From CBDBCU01 sp965243185 (GTDB taxonomy: Bacteria > Chloroflexota > Dehalococcoidia > Lucifugimonadales > UBA3495): a DNA stretch of 64,000 nucleotides. The position numbers were made by a program, and so were the translations under genes. Shown piece by piece: positions 40,525-48,282 of this stretch (the first letter of the stretch is position 1; each line of letters begins with the position of its first letter). The notes below the pieces were generated by a model, which worked only from the letters and a program-made list of their open reading frames with translations, was not told the DNA's origin and did not search any database. Location of the stretch: the NCBI GenBank assembly GCA_965243185.1, contig OZ251531.1, positions 930,001 through 994,000 on the forward strand. Reading direction: 5' to 3'.

Positions 40525-41745
40525 TTACTCCCCTTTACCGCCCCCCGGCGTCAAGGATTGATAAACGGCGGCGATGCGCCCGGCGATTTTCTCCCAACTC
40601 AAATCCTCGGCCCGGCGGCGGGCCGCCCGCCCCATACTGTGCTGCAAACTCTTGCTGGATATTAACATCTCCAGCGAGTTGGCAAAAGCCTCCGGACACC
40701 GCCAGGATTTCAGGTAGCCGGTGCGCCCGTGCTGCACCACAGTAGCAATCCCGCCCACCCGGGACGCCACCACCGGCGTGCCGCAAGCCATCGCCTCCAG
40801 CGCCGCCAGTCCAAAACTTTCGTAAAAGGACGGCACTACGCAGACATCCGCAGCGCTGTAATAAACCGGCAGCTCCTCCTGCGGCACCCGGCCGATGAAA
40901 TCAAAGGCATCCTCCACCTGCAAAGTTTCCGTCAAGCGGCGGATGCGCGCCAGCTCATTATCCTGCCCGTTGTCATCCCCCACCACCAACGCCCGCACCG
41001 GCTCGCAGGTATCCATCTGCGCGACCGTATGCACCAGCAGCTCGACCCCTTTCAGCGATTCGATGCGGCCCACATAGAGCAGCACCTTGTCCCCATTCAA
41101 TCCCAACCGCTGCCGGGACTCCTCCCGGTCCAGCGGCCGGAAAGTCCGCAGGTCCACCCCGCAGGGAATCAGATGAATCCGCCCCACATCCGCAGCGTAA
41201 AGGCGCGCCATCGCATCCCGCTCGTGGGGGCTGAACGCGATAATGGCGTCCGCGTCCGCCATCAATTCCCCCTCCACCTGCTGCCGTTGCAGCGGCTCCT
41301 TTTCCCCGGCCCGGGACTGCATTTTGATCCGGGACAAAGTGTGAAAAGTTACCGCGTGGGGAATGCCCAACTCCCGGCTGAACGCCCGCCCCAGCCAGCC
41401 CGAAAGCCAGTAGTGGGAATGCACCAGTTGGTAGTCCAGCCCCTGCCACTGCTGAAACTCCCGCATCCCGTCCCGGAATTGGGGCAGATGCCGGTACAAT
41501 TCAGACAGGGGCGTATCCGGTTCCCCCGCCGGCAAATGGATAACCCGTACTTGGGGCGAAAGGTGGACTACCGGATCGCCGGCCGGCCGGTGTTCCCGGG
41601 TAAAAATGTCCACCGCCGCGCCGCTCTGCCCCAACGCCCGGGCCAGTTGCCGCACATACACATTCATTCCCCCGGACTTGCCCTGTCCGGGAGCCGCCAG
41701 CGGACTGGCGTGGTAAGAGATGAAAGCAATCCGGGACAAACTCAA
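40525..41745 (-). CDS. GT4 glycosyltransferase (MshA/sucrose-phosphate-synthase-like)
   Basis: A 406-residue retaining glycosyltransferase. It starts at TTG 41745, whose bases overlap the TGA of the upstream gene (TTGA), so translation is coupled. N-terminal Rossmann fold: RIAFISYHASPLAAPGQGKS, GGMNVYVRQLARALGQSGA. C-terminal GT-B domain: LLYVGRIESLKGVELLVHTV and PSFYESFGLAALEAMACGTP, with the EX7E-type motif in ESFGLAALE. The GGMNVYVRQLAR start is that of MshA-like enzymes, which add N-acetylglucosamine to inositol phosphate. The acceptor cannot be fixed from sequence. Confidence 0.82.
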   Translation of the reverse strand: MSLSRIAFISYHASPLAAPGQGKSGGMNVYVRQLARALGQSGAAVDIFTREHRPAGDPVVHLSPQVRVIHLPAGEPDTPLSELYRHLPQFRDGMREFQQWQGLDYQLVHSHYWLSGWLGRAFSRELGIPHAVTFHTLSRIKMQSRAGEKEPLQRQQVEGELMADADAIIAFSPHERDAMARLYAADVGRIHLIPCGVDLRTFRPLDREESRQRLGLNGDKVLLYVGRIESLKGVELLVHTVAQMDTCEPVRALVVGDDNGQDNELARIRRLTETLQVEDAFDFIGRVPQEELPVYYSAADVCVVPSFYESFGLAALEAMACGTPVVASRVGGIATVVQHGRTGYLKSWRCPEAFANSLEMLISSKSLQHSMGRAARRRAEDLSWEKIAGRIAAVYQSLTPGGGKGE

Positions 41746-42731
41746 CTTTTTCGCACCACCATCCGATAGATCCGGCGGTCTTGGCCGCCCAGGTGATATT
41801 TGTAGGACTCCGGCCCCCGCAGGAAATCGAAATAGGTTTGCCCCTCCTCGATGGCTTCCCGCAGGCAAAGCGCGTTCAGCAGCAACCCCACGCTGTAATA
41901 GCTGAACTCGGGATTATAGCCGCTGTTGTAAAGGTAGCGGACGCCGTTGTAGTCAAAGCACAAAGACGCCGCCACCTCCTGCCCCTCCATCTCCAGAAAA
42001 TAGAGTCGCAGCAAGTCGAGTTCCGCCGTGCGGGCGGCGATGCGGCGGAAAAAGGCTTCCCGTTCCGCCGTCATATACGCCGCCTTTTCCGGATCGCTCT
42101 GCCGCATTAAGGATAGAAAATCAGTCAGACGGCCGGCCACGGCGGCCGCTTCCTTAACGCAGTACCAACGCCAATTCGCCGTCCCTTCCAGGCGGCGCAG
42201 CTTGCGGCGCAGTTCATGCCGGTTCTTTTTCGACAAGCCCGCCAGATACTCCTCCCAAGTAGCCGGCAAATCCAAGCCGGGCGTCACATCCTCCTCGGTA
42301 ATGGTTACAGCATACCCGCGGCGGCGTGCCAAATCGGGCAAGTGTTCCAAGGTCGGCGATGACTCCCGTAGGGAGGGCAATTCCAAAGTCTGCCCATTCT
42401 CCTTTTCCAGCCGCTCCAACAGGACGGCAAAGAAATCGCCTTCCCCACCAGGCCGGATGATGAAATCGTTGTAATCAAAAGTTTCCGGATTGCCCATCAG
42501 GGCATAGTCCCCGCCCACCCGGGACAGGGAGGCAATCGCGGCGATACCGTCGGCCGCGTTAAGGGCAAAGCCCGCCATTTCCCGCCCCCCGCCGAAAGCC
42601 TCCCACCAAACTTCCTGCCACTGCGGCAGCAAAAACAGCGTATTAGCCGGGCATTGCGCCAACAGCTCCGTCCATTGCGCGGCCGCCGCCCCAAAGGAAG
42701 TAATCGGCGTTATCGTCCCGCTATTCCCCAA
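41742..42731 (-). CDS. GNAT/FemAB-like acyltransferase
   Basis: A 329-residue protein starting at TTG 42731, with GGGAGGG upstream. Its order, NTLFLLPQWQEVWWEAFGGG, then NRHELRRKLRRLEGTANWRW, LYFLEMEGQEVAASLCFDYN and YYSVGLLLNALCLREAIEEG with YFDFLRGPESYKYHLGG, is that of BioF2/CelD-type acetyltransferases of the GNAT_6 group, often linked to surface polysaccharides. It overlaps the glycosyltransferase downstream and starts one base after the folE stop, so the three form one translation-coupled unit. Confidence 0.8.
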   Translation of the reverse strand: MGNSGTITPITSFGAAAAQWTELLAQCPANTLFLLPQWQEVWWEAFGGGREMAGFALNAADGIAAIASLSRVGGDYALMGNPETFDYNDFIIRPGGEGDFFAVLLERLEKENGQTLELPSLRESSPTLEHLPDLARRRGYAVTITEEDVTPGLDLPATWEEYLAGLSKKNRHELRRKLRRLEGTANWRWYCVKEAAAVAGRLTDFLSLMRQSDPEKAAYMTAEREAFFRRIAARTAELDLLRLYFLEMEGQEVAASLCFDYNGVRYLYNSGYNPEFSYYSVGLLLNALCLREAIEEGQTYFDFLRGPESYKYHLGGQDRRIYRMVVRKS

Positions 42732-43241
42732 CTAGCCCTCCCGATGCAGCAAAGCCAGCAGGCTCTCCCGGCTCCAGTAGCTATCCGGGCCATCCTTGCG
42801 GACTACGGTCTCGAAACGGCCGCGCACAGCAGTGGTAACAACCCGGCTGCCCGGCTTTTGCACCCCGCGCATTGCCATACAGAGATGCTCCGCCGCCAAT
42901 TCCACCGCCACGCCCCGGGGCTGCAAGGCGGCATAGATGGCATCCGCTACCTGACCGGTCAATCGTTCCTGCACCTGCGGCCGACGGGCGGCTAAATCCA
43001 AAGTCCGCGCCAACTTGCTGATGCCGGCAATTTTCCCGTCCGGCAGGTAAGCCAAGTGCGCCACGCCGTAAAAGGGCAGCAAGTGGTGTTCGCACATTGA
43101 ATAGAAAGGCACATCCCGCAGCATTACCGGGTCGGCGCTTTCCGCCTCAAAAACCGCGTCGATCCCTTCCTGCGGATCCACGCCCACGCCGGCAAAAAGT
43201 TCGGCGTACAGACGGGCCACCCGGCGCGGCGTAGCCGCCAA
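42732..43241 (-). CDS. folE: GTP cyclohydrolase I FolE (true start probably upstream, near 43301-43313)
   Basis: The enzyme converts GTP to dihydroneopterin triphosphate, first step of folate or pterin synthesis. Zinc-site motifs are MCEHHLLPFYGVAHLAY and HLCMAMRGVQKPGSR. TTG 43241 is the first canonical start, but the frame upstream still reads like FolE (IEHNIREILTAIGENPGREG up to LAATPRRVA) back to about 43313, and only then stops at TAG 43379. No ATG, GTG or TTG lies in that stretch, so translation may begin at ATT (43301 or 43313) or CTG 43277, or the start was lost. Coordinates use the conservative TTG. Confidence 0.8.
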   Translation of the reverse strand: MAATPRRVARLYAELFAGVGVDPQEGIDAVFEAESADPVMLRDVPFYSMCEHHLLPFYGVAHLAYLPDGKIAGISKLARTLDLAARRPQVQERLTGQVADAIYAALQPRGVAVELAAEHLCMAMRGVQKPGSRVVTTAVRGRFETVVRKDGPDSYWSRESLLALLHREG

Positions 43242-43466
43242 GCCCTCCCGGCCCGGGTTCTCCCCAATCGCCGTCAGAATTTCCCGAATGTTATGTTCAA
43301 TAGGCTGCTGAATAGCGGGGCCTGCCTTTTTTGGGTAGGTAGCGGGTAAATGCCGCTTGGTAAGGACGGCAATGGGCTAATGCTGTACCCGCCGCCGAAA
43401 TTTCGGAATGGCAGCATTTTACCACATTTACCAGCCCGGCGGCGTTAGCCTTGACAAATCGGCGAA

Positions 43467-44528
43467 TTAGCCCCCCGGCGCCAAAGCCGCCGCTTCCACC
43501 GCCTCCAAAGTAGGCGCCACTTCAATAGTCTGCGCCGTAACGCTGCTGACCGCCAAATCCGGGTCTTTCAACCCGGTGCCGGTGATAATGCACACCACCC
43601 GCTGCCCCTCCAGATTCAGCCCCTGCCGCACCCCTTTAATCAGCCCCGCCAAAGACGCCGCCGACGCCGGTTCCCCGAACAACCCTTCCCGCGAGGAAAG
43701 CAGGCGGTAAGCCTCGAGAATTTCATCATCGCTGACCTGGTCAATCGCGCCGCCGGACTGATCCCGGGCTTTCAGCGCCGACTGCCAACTCGCCGGATTG
43801 CCAATGCGGATTGCCGATGCGATGGTCTGCGGATTGGCTATCGGCTGCCCCTGCACGATAGGCGCGGCCCCGGCCGCCTGAAACCCCATCATTTTAGGCA
43901 GCGTAACGGTGCGCCCCAAATCGTTATATTCCACAAAGCCTTTCCAATAGGCGGTAATGTTGCCGGCATTGCCCACCGGAATAAACAGGTAATCCGGCGC
44001 GTCCCCCAACACATCCGAAACCTCAAAGGCGGCCGTCTTTTGCCCCTCCAAGCGGTGCGGATTGACCGAATTGACCAATGTAATAGGGTGTTGCGCGGTA
44101 AAGTCCCGGGCCAAACTAAGCGCGGCGTCAAAATTGCCATCCACCATAATGATTTTTGCGCCGTACGCCATCGCCTGCGCCAGTTTCCCCAACGCCACCT
44201 CGCCCTTGGGGATGATAACAAAGGCAGATAGGCCGCAATAGGCGCTGTAAGCAGCCGCGCTGGCGCTGGTGTTGCCCGTCGAGGCGCACATCACCCCGGT
44301 CGCCCCGCCCTCCAGGGCTTTAGCCATCGCCACCACCATCCCCCGGTCTTTGAACGACCCGGTAGGATTGCAGCCCTCCAACTTGAAGTAAAGTTCCCCC
44401 ACCCCCAAATCCGGGCCAATGCGGCGGGATTGTACCAGCGGCGTATCCCCTTCGCCCAGGGAAAACAAGGGAGTATCCGCGTTCAGCGGCAGAAACTCCC
44501 CATATTTATGTAAAACCCCGACGCCCAT
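43467..44528 (-). CDS. thrC: Threonine synthase
   Basis: A 353-residue PLP enzyme converting O-phosphohomoserine to threonine. The pyridoxal lysine is Lys60 in GCNPTGSFKDRG; other family blocks are GVMCASTGNTSASAAAYSAY, VIIPKGEVALGKLAQAMAYG and PVGNAGNITAYWKGFVEY. ATG 44528 is chosen; an upstream in-frame ATG at 44579 lies in promoter-like DNA that has TATAAT on the minus strand at about 44570. It is downstream of hom and a methyltransferase on the same strand. Confidence 0.95.
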   Translation of the reverse strand: MGVGVLHKYGEFLPLNADTPLFSLGEGDTPLVQSRRIGPDLGVGELYFKLEGCNPTGSFKDRGMVVAMAKALEGGATGVMCASTGNTSASAAAYSAYCGLSAFVIIPKGEVALGKLAQAMAYGAKIIMVDGNFDAALSLARDFTAQHPITLVNSVNPHRLEGQKTAAFEVSDVLGDAPDYLFIPVGNAGNITAYWKGFVEYNDLGRTVTLPKMMGFQAAGAAPIVQGQPIANPQTIASAIRIGNPASWQSALKARDQSGGAIDQVSDDEILEAYRLLSSREGLFGEPASAASLAGLIKGVRQGLNLEGQRVVCIITGTGLKDPDLAVSSVTAQTIEVAPTLEAVEAAALAPGG

Positions 44529-44624
44529 AGTTGCTGGGTTAGCCCCTCTCCCCAATTGAATGCCGCCGGTATTATACACCGGATTTAGCTACTGTGACCG
44601 GGTAGGGTTGACAATCCTAGGGAA

Positions 44625-44711
44625 TTATTCAGGTACGAAAACATTATCCGGCAATTCGTTGACTGCCGCCAAAATGCTGTCGGCATCAGTAGGCGGCAAA
44701 GTTAAGGTCAT
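44625..44711 (-). CDS. Very short reading frame, 28 aa, possible truncated antitoxin
   Basis: ATG 44711, five bases after the methyltransferase stop, begins MTLTLPPTDADSILAAVNEL and ends in PDNVFVPE. The start of such small helical proteins resembles RelB/Phd-like antitoxins, but at 28 residues it would be a stump. It could be a small real gene or a remnant; evidence is weak. Confidence 0.25.
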   Translation of the reverse strand: MTLTLPPTDADSILAAVNELPDNVFVPE

Positions 44712-44716
44712 ACAGG

Positions 44717-45874
44717 TTAGGAGTCATAATCGGCACTCCCCCAGTATTGCAAATCATCAAAATCCACCCGCCCGGCCTTAGGCAGCTCCCCCAATTCCCG
44801 CCGCATCAGCTCAAAATAATCCGCCCGCTTTTCCACCAGCGCAAACCGCCGCCCCATCGCGGCCGCGACCCGCCCCACCGTGCCGGCCCCGGCAAAGGGA
44901 TCTAACACGCAATCCCCCTCAAACGAATAGTAGCGGATAACCCGGCGCGCCAGTTCCTCCGGAAACACCGCCGGATGTCCCGGATGATTCGCCGGCGCCA
45001 ATTCCCACACATTCGTTTTATCGTAATCGCCCCAAATCCGCGAACTTTCCACCGCCGCCGGGTCCGGATGATTCCGCAAGTTCCAGTCAATCAGCCGATC
45101 CGTCTTTTTCCGATAGACCAGAATATACTCCGTTACGGTGACCGGCTTGTATTGCAGCGGCTGCCGGTCGGCGGCGAACCGGCGGCCGCGCCCCAAATGC
45201 CAACCGGCCCCCTCCGGCTTGCGCCAAATAATATCGTCAATGAACTCAAACCCGCTGCGGTCGAGAATGGGATGCAGGTCAAAGGGAATCGGTAGCCGCT
45301 TGCTGGCGGCGCTCCGGGAAGTCCGCCGCACCAAAACCGGCGACACATTGACCACCAGAAACCGCCCCTCCGCTAATACCGCATGGCACGCGGCAAACGC
45401 CTCCCCCAGAAAATCCAGATAAGCCGGATAGTCCACATACTCGGCGCACTCCGGCTTGGCGTTGAAATAAGGCGGCGAAGTAAAAACCAGCTGCACGCTT
45501 TCCGGCGGAAACTCCGGCAGCGCCACCCGGCAGTCCCCCAGAATTACCTTGTTGGGTAGCGGCGGAAAAGCGATCCGCCCGGCGCGGCCGGCTTTGCCCG
45601 CCGGCGCAACCGGCCCGGCGGCGTTCAACCGTTCCTCCACCAATGCCGCCGCCGGCGTCCGCCGAATTTCCCCCGACCGATCCACCTGAATCTCCCCCAC
45701 CGCCACGCCGGGATTGGCCGCGGCCACCACTGCCACCCGCCAGCACTCCAGCCGCTCATCCCATTCCGGCAAACCCAAGGCAAGGGCATCCGCCACCCCC
45801 GGCGCCAATTCCCCATTAAGCCAAGCCGCCGCCACACCGCGCACTTCCCCGGTCAGCAAACCCTCCGTCAGCAT
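44717..45874 (-). CDS. Beta-class DNA methyltransferase (N6-adenine or N4-cytosine)
   Basis: A 385-residue methyltransferase with the beta-class order: catalytic motif IV FTSPPYFNAKPECAEY comes before the SAM-binding motif I CVLDPFAGAGTVGRVAAAMG. TSPPY suggests N4-cytosine or N6-adenine; the two cannot be separated by sight. Residues 1-110 form an additional N-terminal domain with LVEERLNAAGPVAPAG. It lies 12 bases after hom and upstream of thrC. No cognate restriction enzyme is next to it, so it looks like an orphan methylase. Confidence 0.85.
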   Translation of the reverse strand: MLTEGLLTGEVRGVAAAWLNGELAPGVADALALGLPEWDERLECWRVAVVAAANPGVAVGEIQVDRSGEIRRTPAAALVEERLNAAGPVAPAGKAGRAGRIAFPPLPNKVILGDCRVALPEFPPESVQLVFTSPPYFNAKPECAEYVDYPAYLDFLGEAFAACHAVLAEGRFLVVNVSPVLVRRTSRSAASKRLPIPFDLHPILDRSGFEFIDDIIWRKPEGAGWHLGRGRRFAADRQPLQYKPVTVTEYILVYRKKTDRLIDWNLRNHPDPAAVESSRIWGDYDKTNVWELAPANHPGHPAVFPEELARRVIRYYSFEGDCVLDPFAGAGTVGRVAAAMGRRFALVEKRADYFELMRRELGELPKAGRVDFDDLQYWGSADYDS

Positions 45875-45886
45875 CGCCCGCCGGCC

Positions 45887-47197
45887 CTAATCCTCAATCC
45901 GCAGCAGATTGCTGATTTCCCGCACCACCGGCAAATCCGCCAACAACTTCAGCGACTGCTGCACCGCCGCCTCTATCGACGGATGCGTAGTAATGACGAT
46001 TTCGGCCGTTTGCGTTGCCGGATCCGTGTCTTTTTGCAGCACGGCGGCAATGCTGATGTTCTGCTGACCCAGAATTTGCGCGATTTGCGCCAATACCCCC
46101 GGCCCGTCCGTTACATTAAGCCGCAAGTAGTATTTACACTCCAGTTCATCGATCGGCTGAATCCGGCACTGACTTGCCGGAACGCCCTCGGCATTATCCC
46201 CGGCCGCCGGCCGCCGTGCATTCTCCAGCCGGCGCGCTACCTCGATAATATCCCCAACCACCGCGCTGGTCGTCGGCCCCCGGCCCGCCCCCTGCCCGTG
46301 AAACAGCACCCGCCCGCACCAACTCCCCTCCACCTCCACCGCATTATAAACCCCCTCCACCTTCGCCAGCATATCGTCCACCGGCAGCAGCGCCGGATAC
46401 ACCCGGGCCTGCAAATTGCCCTTTTCCAGTGTGGCAATGGCTAAAGACTTGATGGCGTACCCCAATTCCCGGGCATAGCGGAAATCCTGCGGTTGCAACC
46501 GGGCAATCCCCTGCCGGTAAATATCCTCCGGATCCACCCGATGATGAAACGCCAACGCCGCCAATATCGACAGCTTATAAACCGCGTCAATCCCCTCCAC
46601 ATCATTAGTCGGGTCGGCTTCCGCATAGCCGCGCTCCTGCGCTTCCGCCAACGCCTCCCCAAAGCCGGTGTGGTCATTAGCCATCCGGGTGAGAATGTAG
46701 TTAGTCGTGCCGTTGATAATGCTGCGAATCGAGCGAAACTCATTCGCCAGCAGTTCATCCATCAAACAGCCCAGAATCGGAATACCGCCGCCCACGCTGG
46801 CCTCAAACAGCAGATTGACTCCTTGCCCCCGGGCCAAAGCCAGCAATTCCGGCCCGTGCTTCGCCATCACCTCCTTATTGGCCGTAACCACGTGCTTCCC
46901 GGCCATCAGCGCATCTTTCAGATATTGGGCGGCCGGCTGGACGCCCCCGATAACCTCCACCACCAACCCAATGTCCGGATCCGCCAGGATTTCCTCCGGA
47001 TTAGCCGTAAGCAGCGGCGCGCCCAATCCGGCGTCCCGGGGCTTGTCCAAGTCCCGTACCAGCGCTTTTTTCAGAACCAGCGGCCGCCCGGCCTTGCCCG
47101 AAATGGCATCCGACTGTTCCAGCAAAGCGGCCGCCACCCCGCCGCCCACCACCCCCAAGCCCAACAAGCCGACCTTCAACGCCGGCGGCGAACTCAT
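45887..47197 (-). CDS. hom: Homoserine dehydrogenase
   Basis: A 436-residue NAD(P)-dependent enzyme producing homoserine for threonine and methionine. The N-terminal Rossmann motif is VGLLGLGVVGGGVAAALLEQ; catalytic and substrate-binding blocks are VVTANKEVMAKHGPELLALA, SIINGTTNYILTRM and YAEADPTNDVEGIDAVYKLS with Lys in it. A C-terminal ACT domain (YYLRLNVTDGPGVLAQIAQI) indicates threonine feedback. Its first 25 codons are duplicated at 48198-48272. It precedes a DNA methyltransferase and thrC in one run. Confidence 0.95.
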   Translation of the reverse strand: MSSPPALKVGLLGLGVVGGGVAAALLEQSDAISGKAGRPLVLKKALVRDLDKPRDAGLGAPLLTANPEEILADPDIGLVVEVIGGVQPAAQYLKDALMAGKHVVTANKEVMAKHGPELLALARGQGVNLLFEASVGGGIPILGCLMDELLANEFRSIRSIINGTTNYILTRMANDHTGFGEALAEAQERGYAEADPTNDVEGIDAVYKLSILAALAFHHRVDPEDIYRQGIARLQPQDFRYARELGYAIKSLAIATLEKGNLQARVYPALLPVDDMLAKVEGVYNAVEVEGSWCGRVLFHGQGAGRGPTTSAVVGDIIEVARRLENARRPAAGDNAEGVPASQCRIQPIDELECKYYLRLNVTDGPGVLAQIAQILGQQNISIAAVLQKDTDPATQTAEIVITTHPSIEAAVQQSLKLLADLPVVREISNLLRIED

Positions 47198-47310
47198 CCC
47201 CGCCCGCCTGGGAGAAACCCCAAGGGCCGGTTTGACTTGCTACGTTCAGGCATCAGATGTTCCTCCTCGGCTTTCCGGCCGTCCACGCGGCTGCCCGCCC
47301 GCCCGCGCCC

Positions 47311-47432
47311 TCAGCCCGGCGGCGGTTCGTCAAAGGGCAAGCCGACCCGTTCAGCGGCCTCCTTGCGCTCCAGCCACGCCCGCCACTTCCGGCGTTCCTC
47401 GGCGGCGCCCTCGGCCAGACCCTCGGCCTTGC
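47311..47432 (-). other. Possible out-of-frame C-terminal part of the small protein at 47433-47702
   Basis: Past the stop at 47433, another frame reads AEGLAEGAAEERRKWRAWLE followed by RKEAAERVGLPFDEPPPG. The 'W..W..RKEAAE..G.PFDEPPP' ending is one I associate with small membrane proteins in this kind of genome, so it may be the real C-terminus of the preceding gene after a frameshift. Alternatively it is chance. Confidence 0.25.
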
Positions 47433-47702
47433 CTACCCGCCCCGCCCCGTGCAGCTGAACAGCAGCACGGCAAACACCGCCAGGAAAAGCGCTACCCCAA
47501 TGATGGGCCAACTCCAATCCTCCCCAATCCCCGGATGCCGCCGCTCATACTTCGCCCACTCCGCCCACGCTACATCCTCTAACTCCGCCTGGCTTAACGC
47601 CGGCAGCCCCGCCCGCTCCCGCCACTTGACATACCCTTCTTTTACCCCATCCCGATACGCCTCCCCAAAGATGGCTTTCCGCGCCGGCCCTATCAGCAGC
47701 AT
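47433..47702 (-). CDS. Small membrane protein, paralogue 2, 89 aa
   Basis: From ATG 47702 (GGAGGGTAA upstream): MLLIGPARKAIFGEAYRDGV, a charged helical middle with ELEDVAWAEWAKYERRHPGI, and a C-terminal membrane segment IIGVALFLAVFAVLLFSC. About half of the residues match the neighbouring 90-residue protein, including the LFSCTGRG end, so the two are tandem duplicates. The Cys after the membrane segment is not a lipobox. Function unknown. Confidence 0.6.
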   Translation of the reverse strand: MLLIGPARKAIFGEAYRDGVKEGYVKWRERAGLPALSQAELEDVAWAEWAKYERRHPGIGEDWSWPIIGVALFLAVFAVLLFSCTGRGG

Positions 47703-47713
47703 ATTACCCTCCT

Positions 47714-47986
47714 TTACCCCCGCCCCGTGCAACTGAACAGCAGCACCGCAAACACTGCCAGGAATCCCAGCAAAACCACCGGCGTCCACTCCCAGCCCGC
47801 TGCTACCTCCGGATGCCGCCGCGCATACTTCTCCCACGCCGCCCACGCTGCATCCTCTAACTCCGCCGCGCTTAACGCCGGCAACCCTGCCCTTTCCCGC
47901 TCCTTGACCCGGTTTTCCTTGTACGACTCCCGATACCCCTCCCCCAAGATGGCTTTCCGCGCCGGCCCTATCAAGTTCAACAGCAT
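47714..47986 (-). CDS. Small membrane protein, paralogue 1, 90 aa
   Basis: The product from ATG 47986 starts MLLNLIGPARKAILGEGYRE and has the same plan as its paralogue: charged helix AAELEDAAWAAWEKYARRHP and a C-terminal anchor VLLGFLAVFAVLLFSCTGRG. Its ATG overlaps the stop of the methyltransferase remnant upstream. It lies inside a segment bounded by two copies of the hom 5' end. Confidence 0.6.
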   Translation of the reverse strand: MLLNLIGPARKAILGEGYRESYKENRVKERERAGLPALSAAELEDAAWAAWEKYARRHPEVAAGWEWTPVVLLGFLAVFAVLLFSCTGRG

Positions 47987-48187
47987 CCGTTGTCCCTCTC
48001 GCGGTCTTCGAGTTTTGGCTTCAGCTTATCGGCGGTAAAAGTATCATTCTTGGCAAACGGCGGGTCAATGCACACCAAGTCCACCAACCCGGTATTTATC
48101 GCCCGCAGAAAGTCCAAATTGTCGGCGATATACCCCCCGGTTAATGCCGTTGAACGGGGCGACAGCGGCGGCGGTCGGGTTCATCAT
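47977..48187 (-). pseudogene. N-terminal fragment of a DNA methyltransferase, frame broken at C6/G6
   Basis: ATG 48187 begins MMNPTAAAVAPFNGINRG; then the frame is lost in a six-base G run (48133-48138). With one G fewer the text continues YIADNLDFLRAINTGLVDLV and CIDPPFAKNDTFTADKL, a clear N6-adenine methylase motif region (IDPPF), before stopping at 47977. The catalytic core is cut away by the fusion to the small membrane gene. It is a decayed or truncated methylase. Confidence 0.6.
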
Positions 48188-48197
48188 TTTGTTCACC

Positions 48198-48272
48198 TCA
48201 AAGCGTTAGCGTCCCCTCATCCGTAACGCCCCAGCCCAACAAGCCGACCTTCAACGCCGGCGGCGAACTCAT
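48198..48272 (-). pseudogene. Duplicated 5' end of hom
   Basis: The minus strand reads MSSPPALKVGLLGWGVTDEG, TLTL and stop, matching the first 15 residues of homoserine dehydrogenase before diverging. Around 41 bases of DNA are almost identical to 47161-47200. It is a partial duplication left when the segment 47200-48197 was placed upstream of hom, or the true hom 5' end was copied. Confidence 0.75.
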
Positions 48273-48282
48273 CCCGCCCCCC

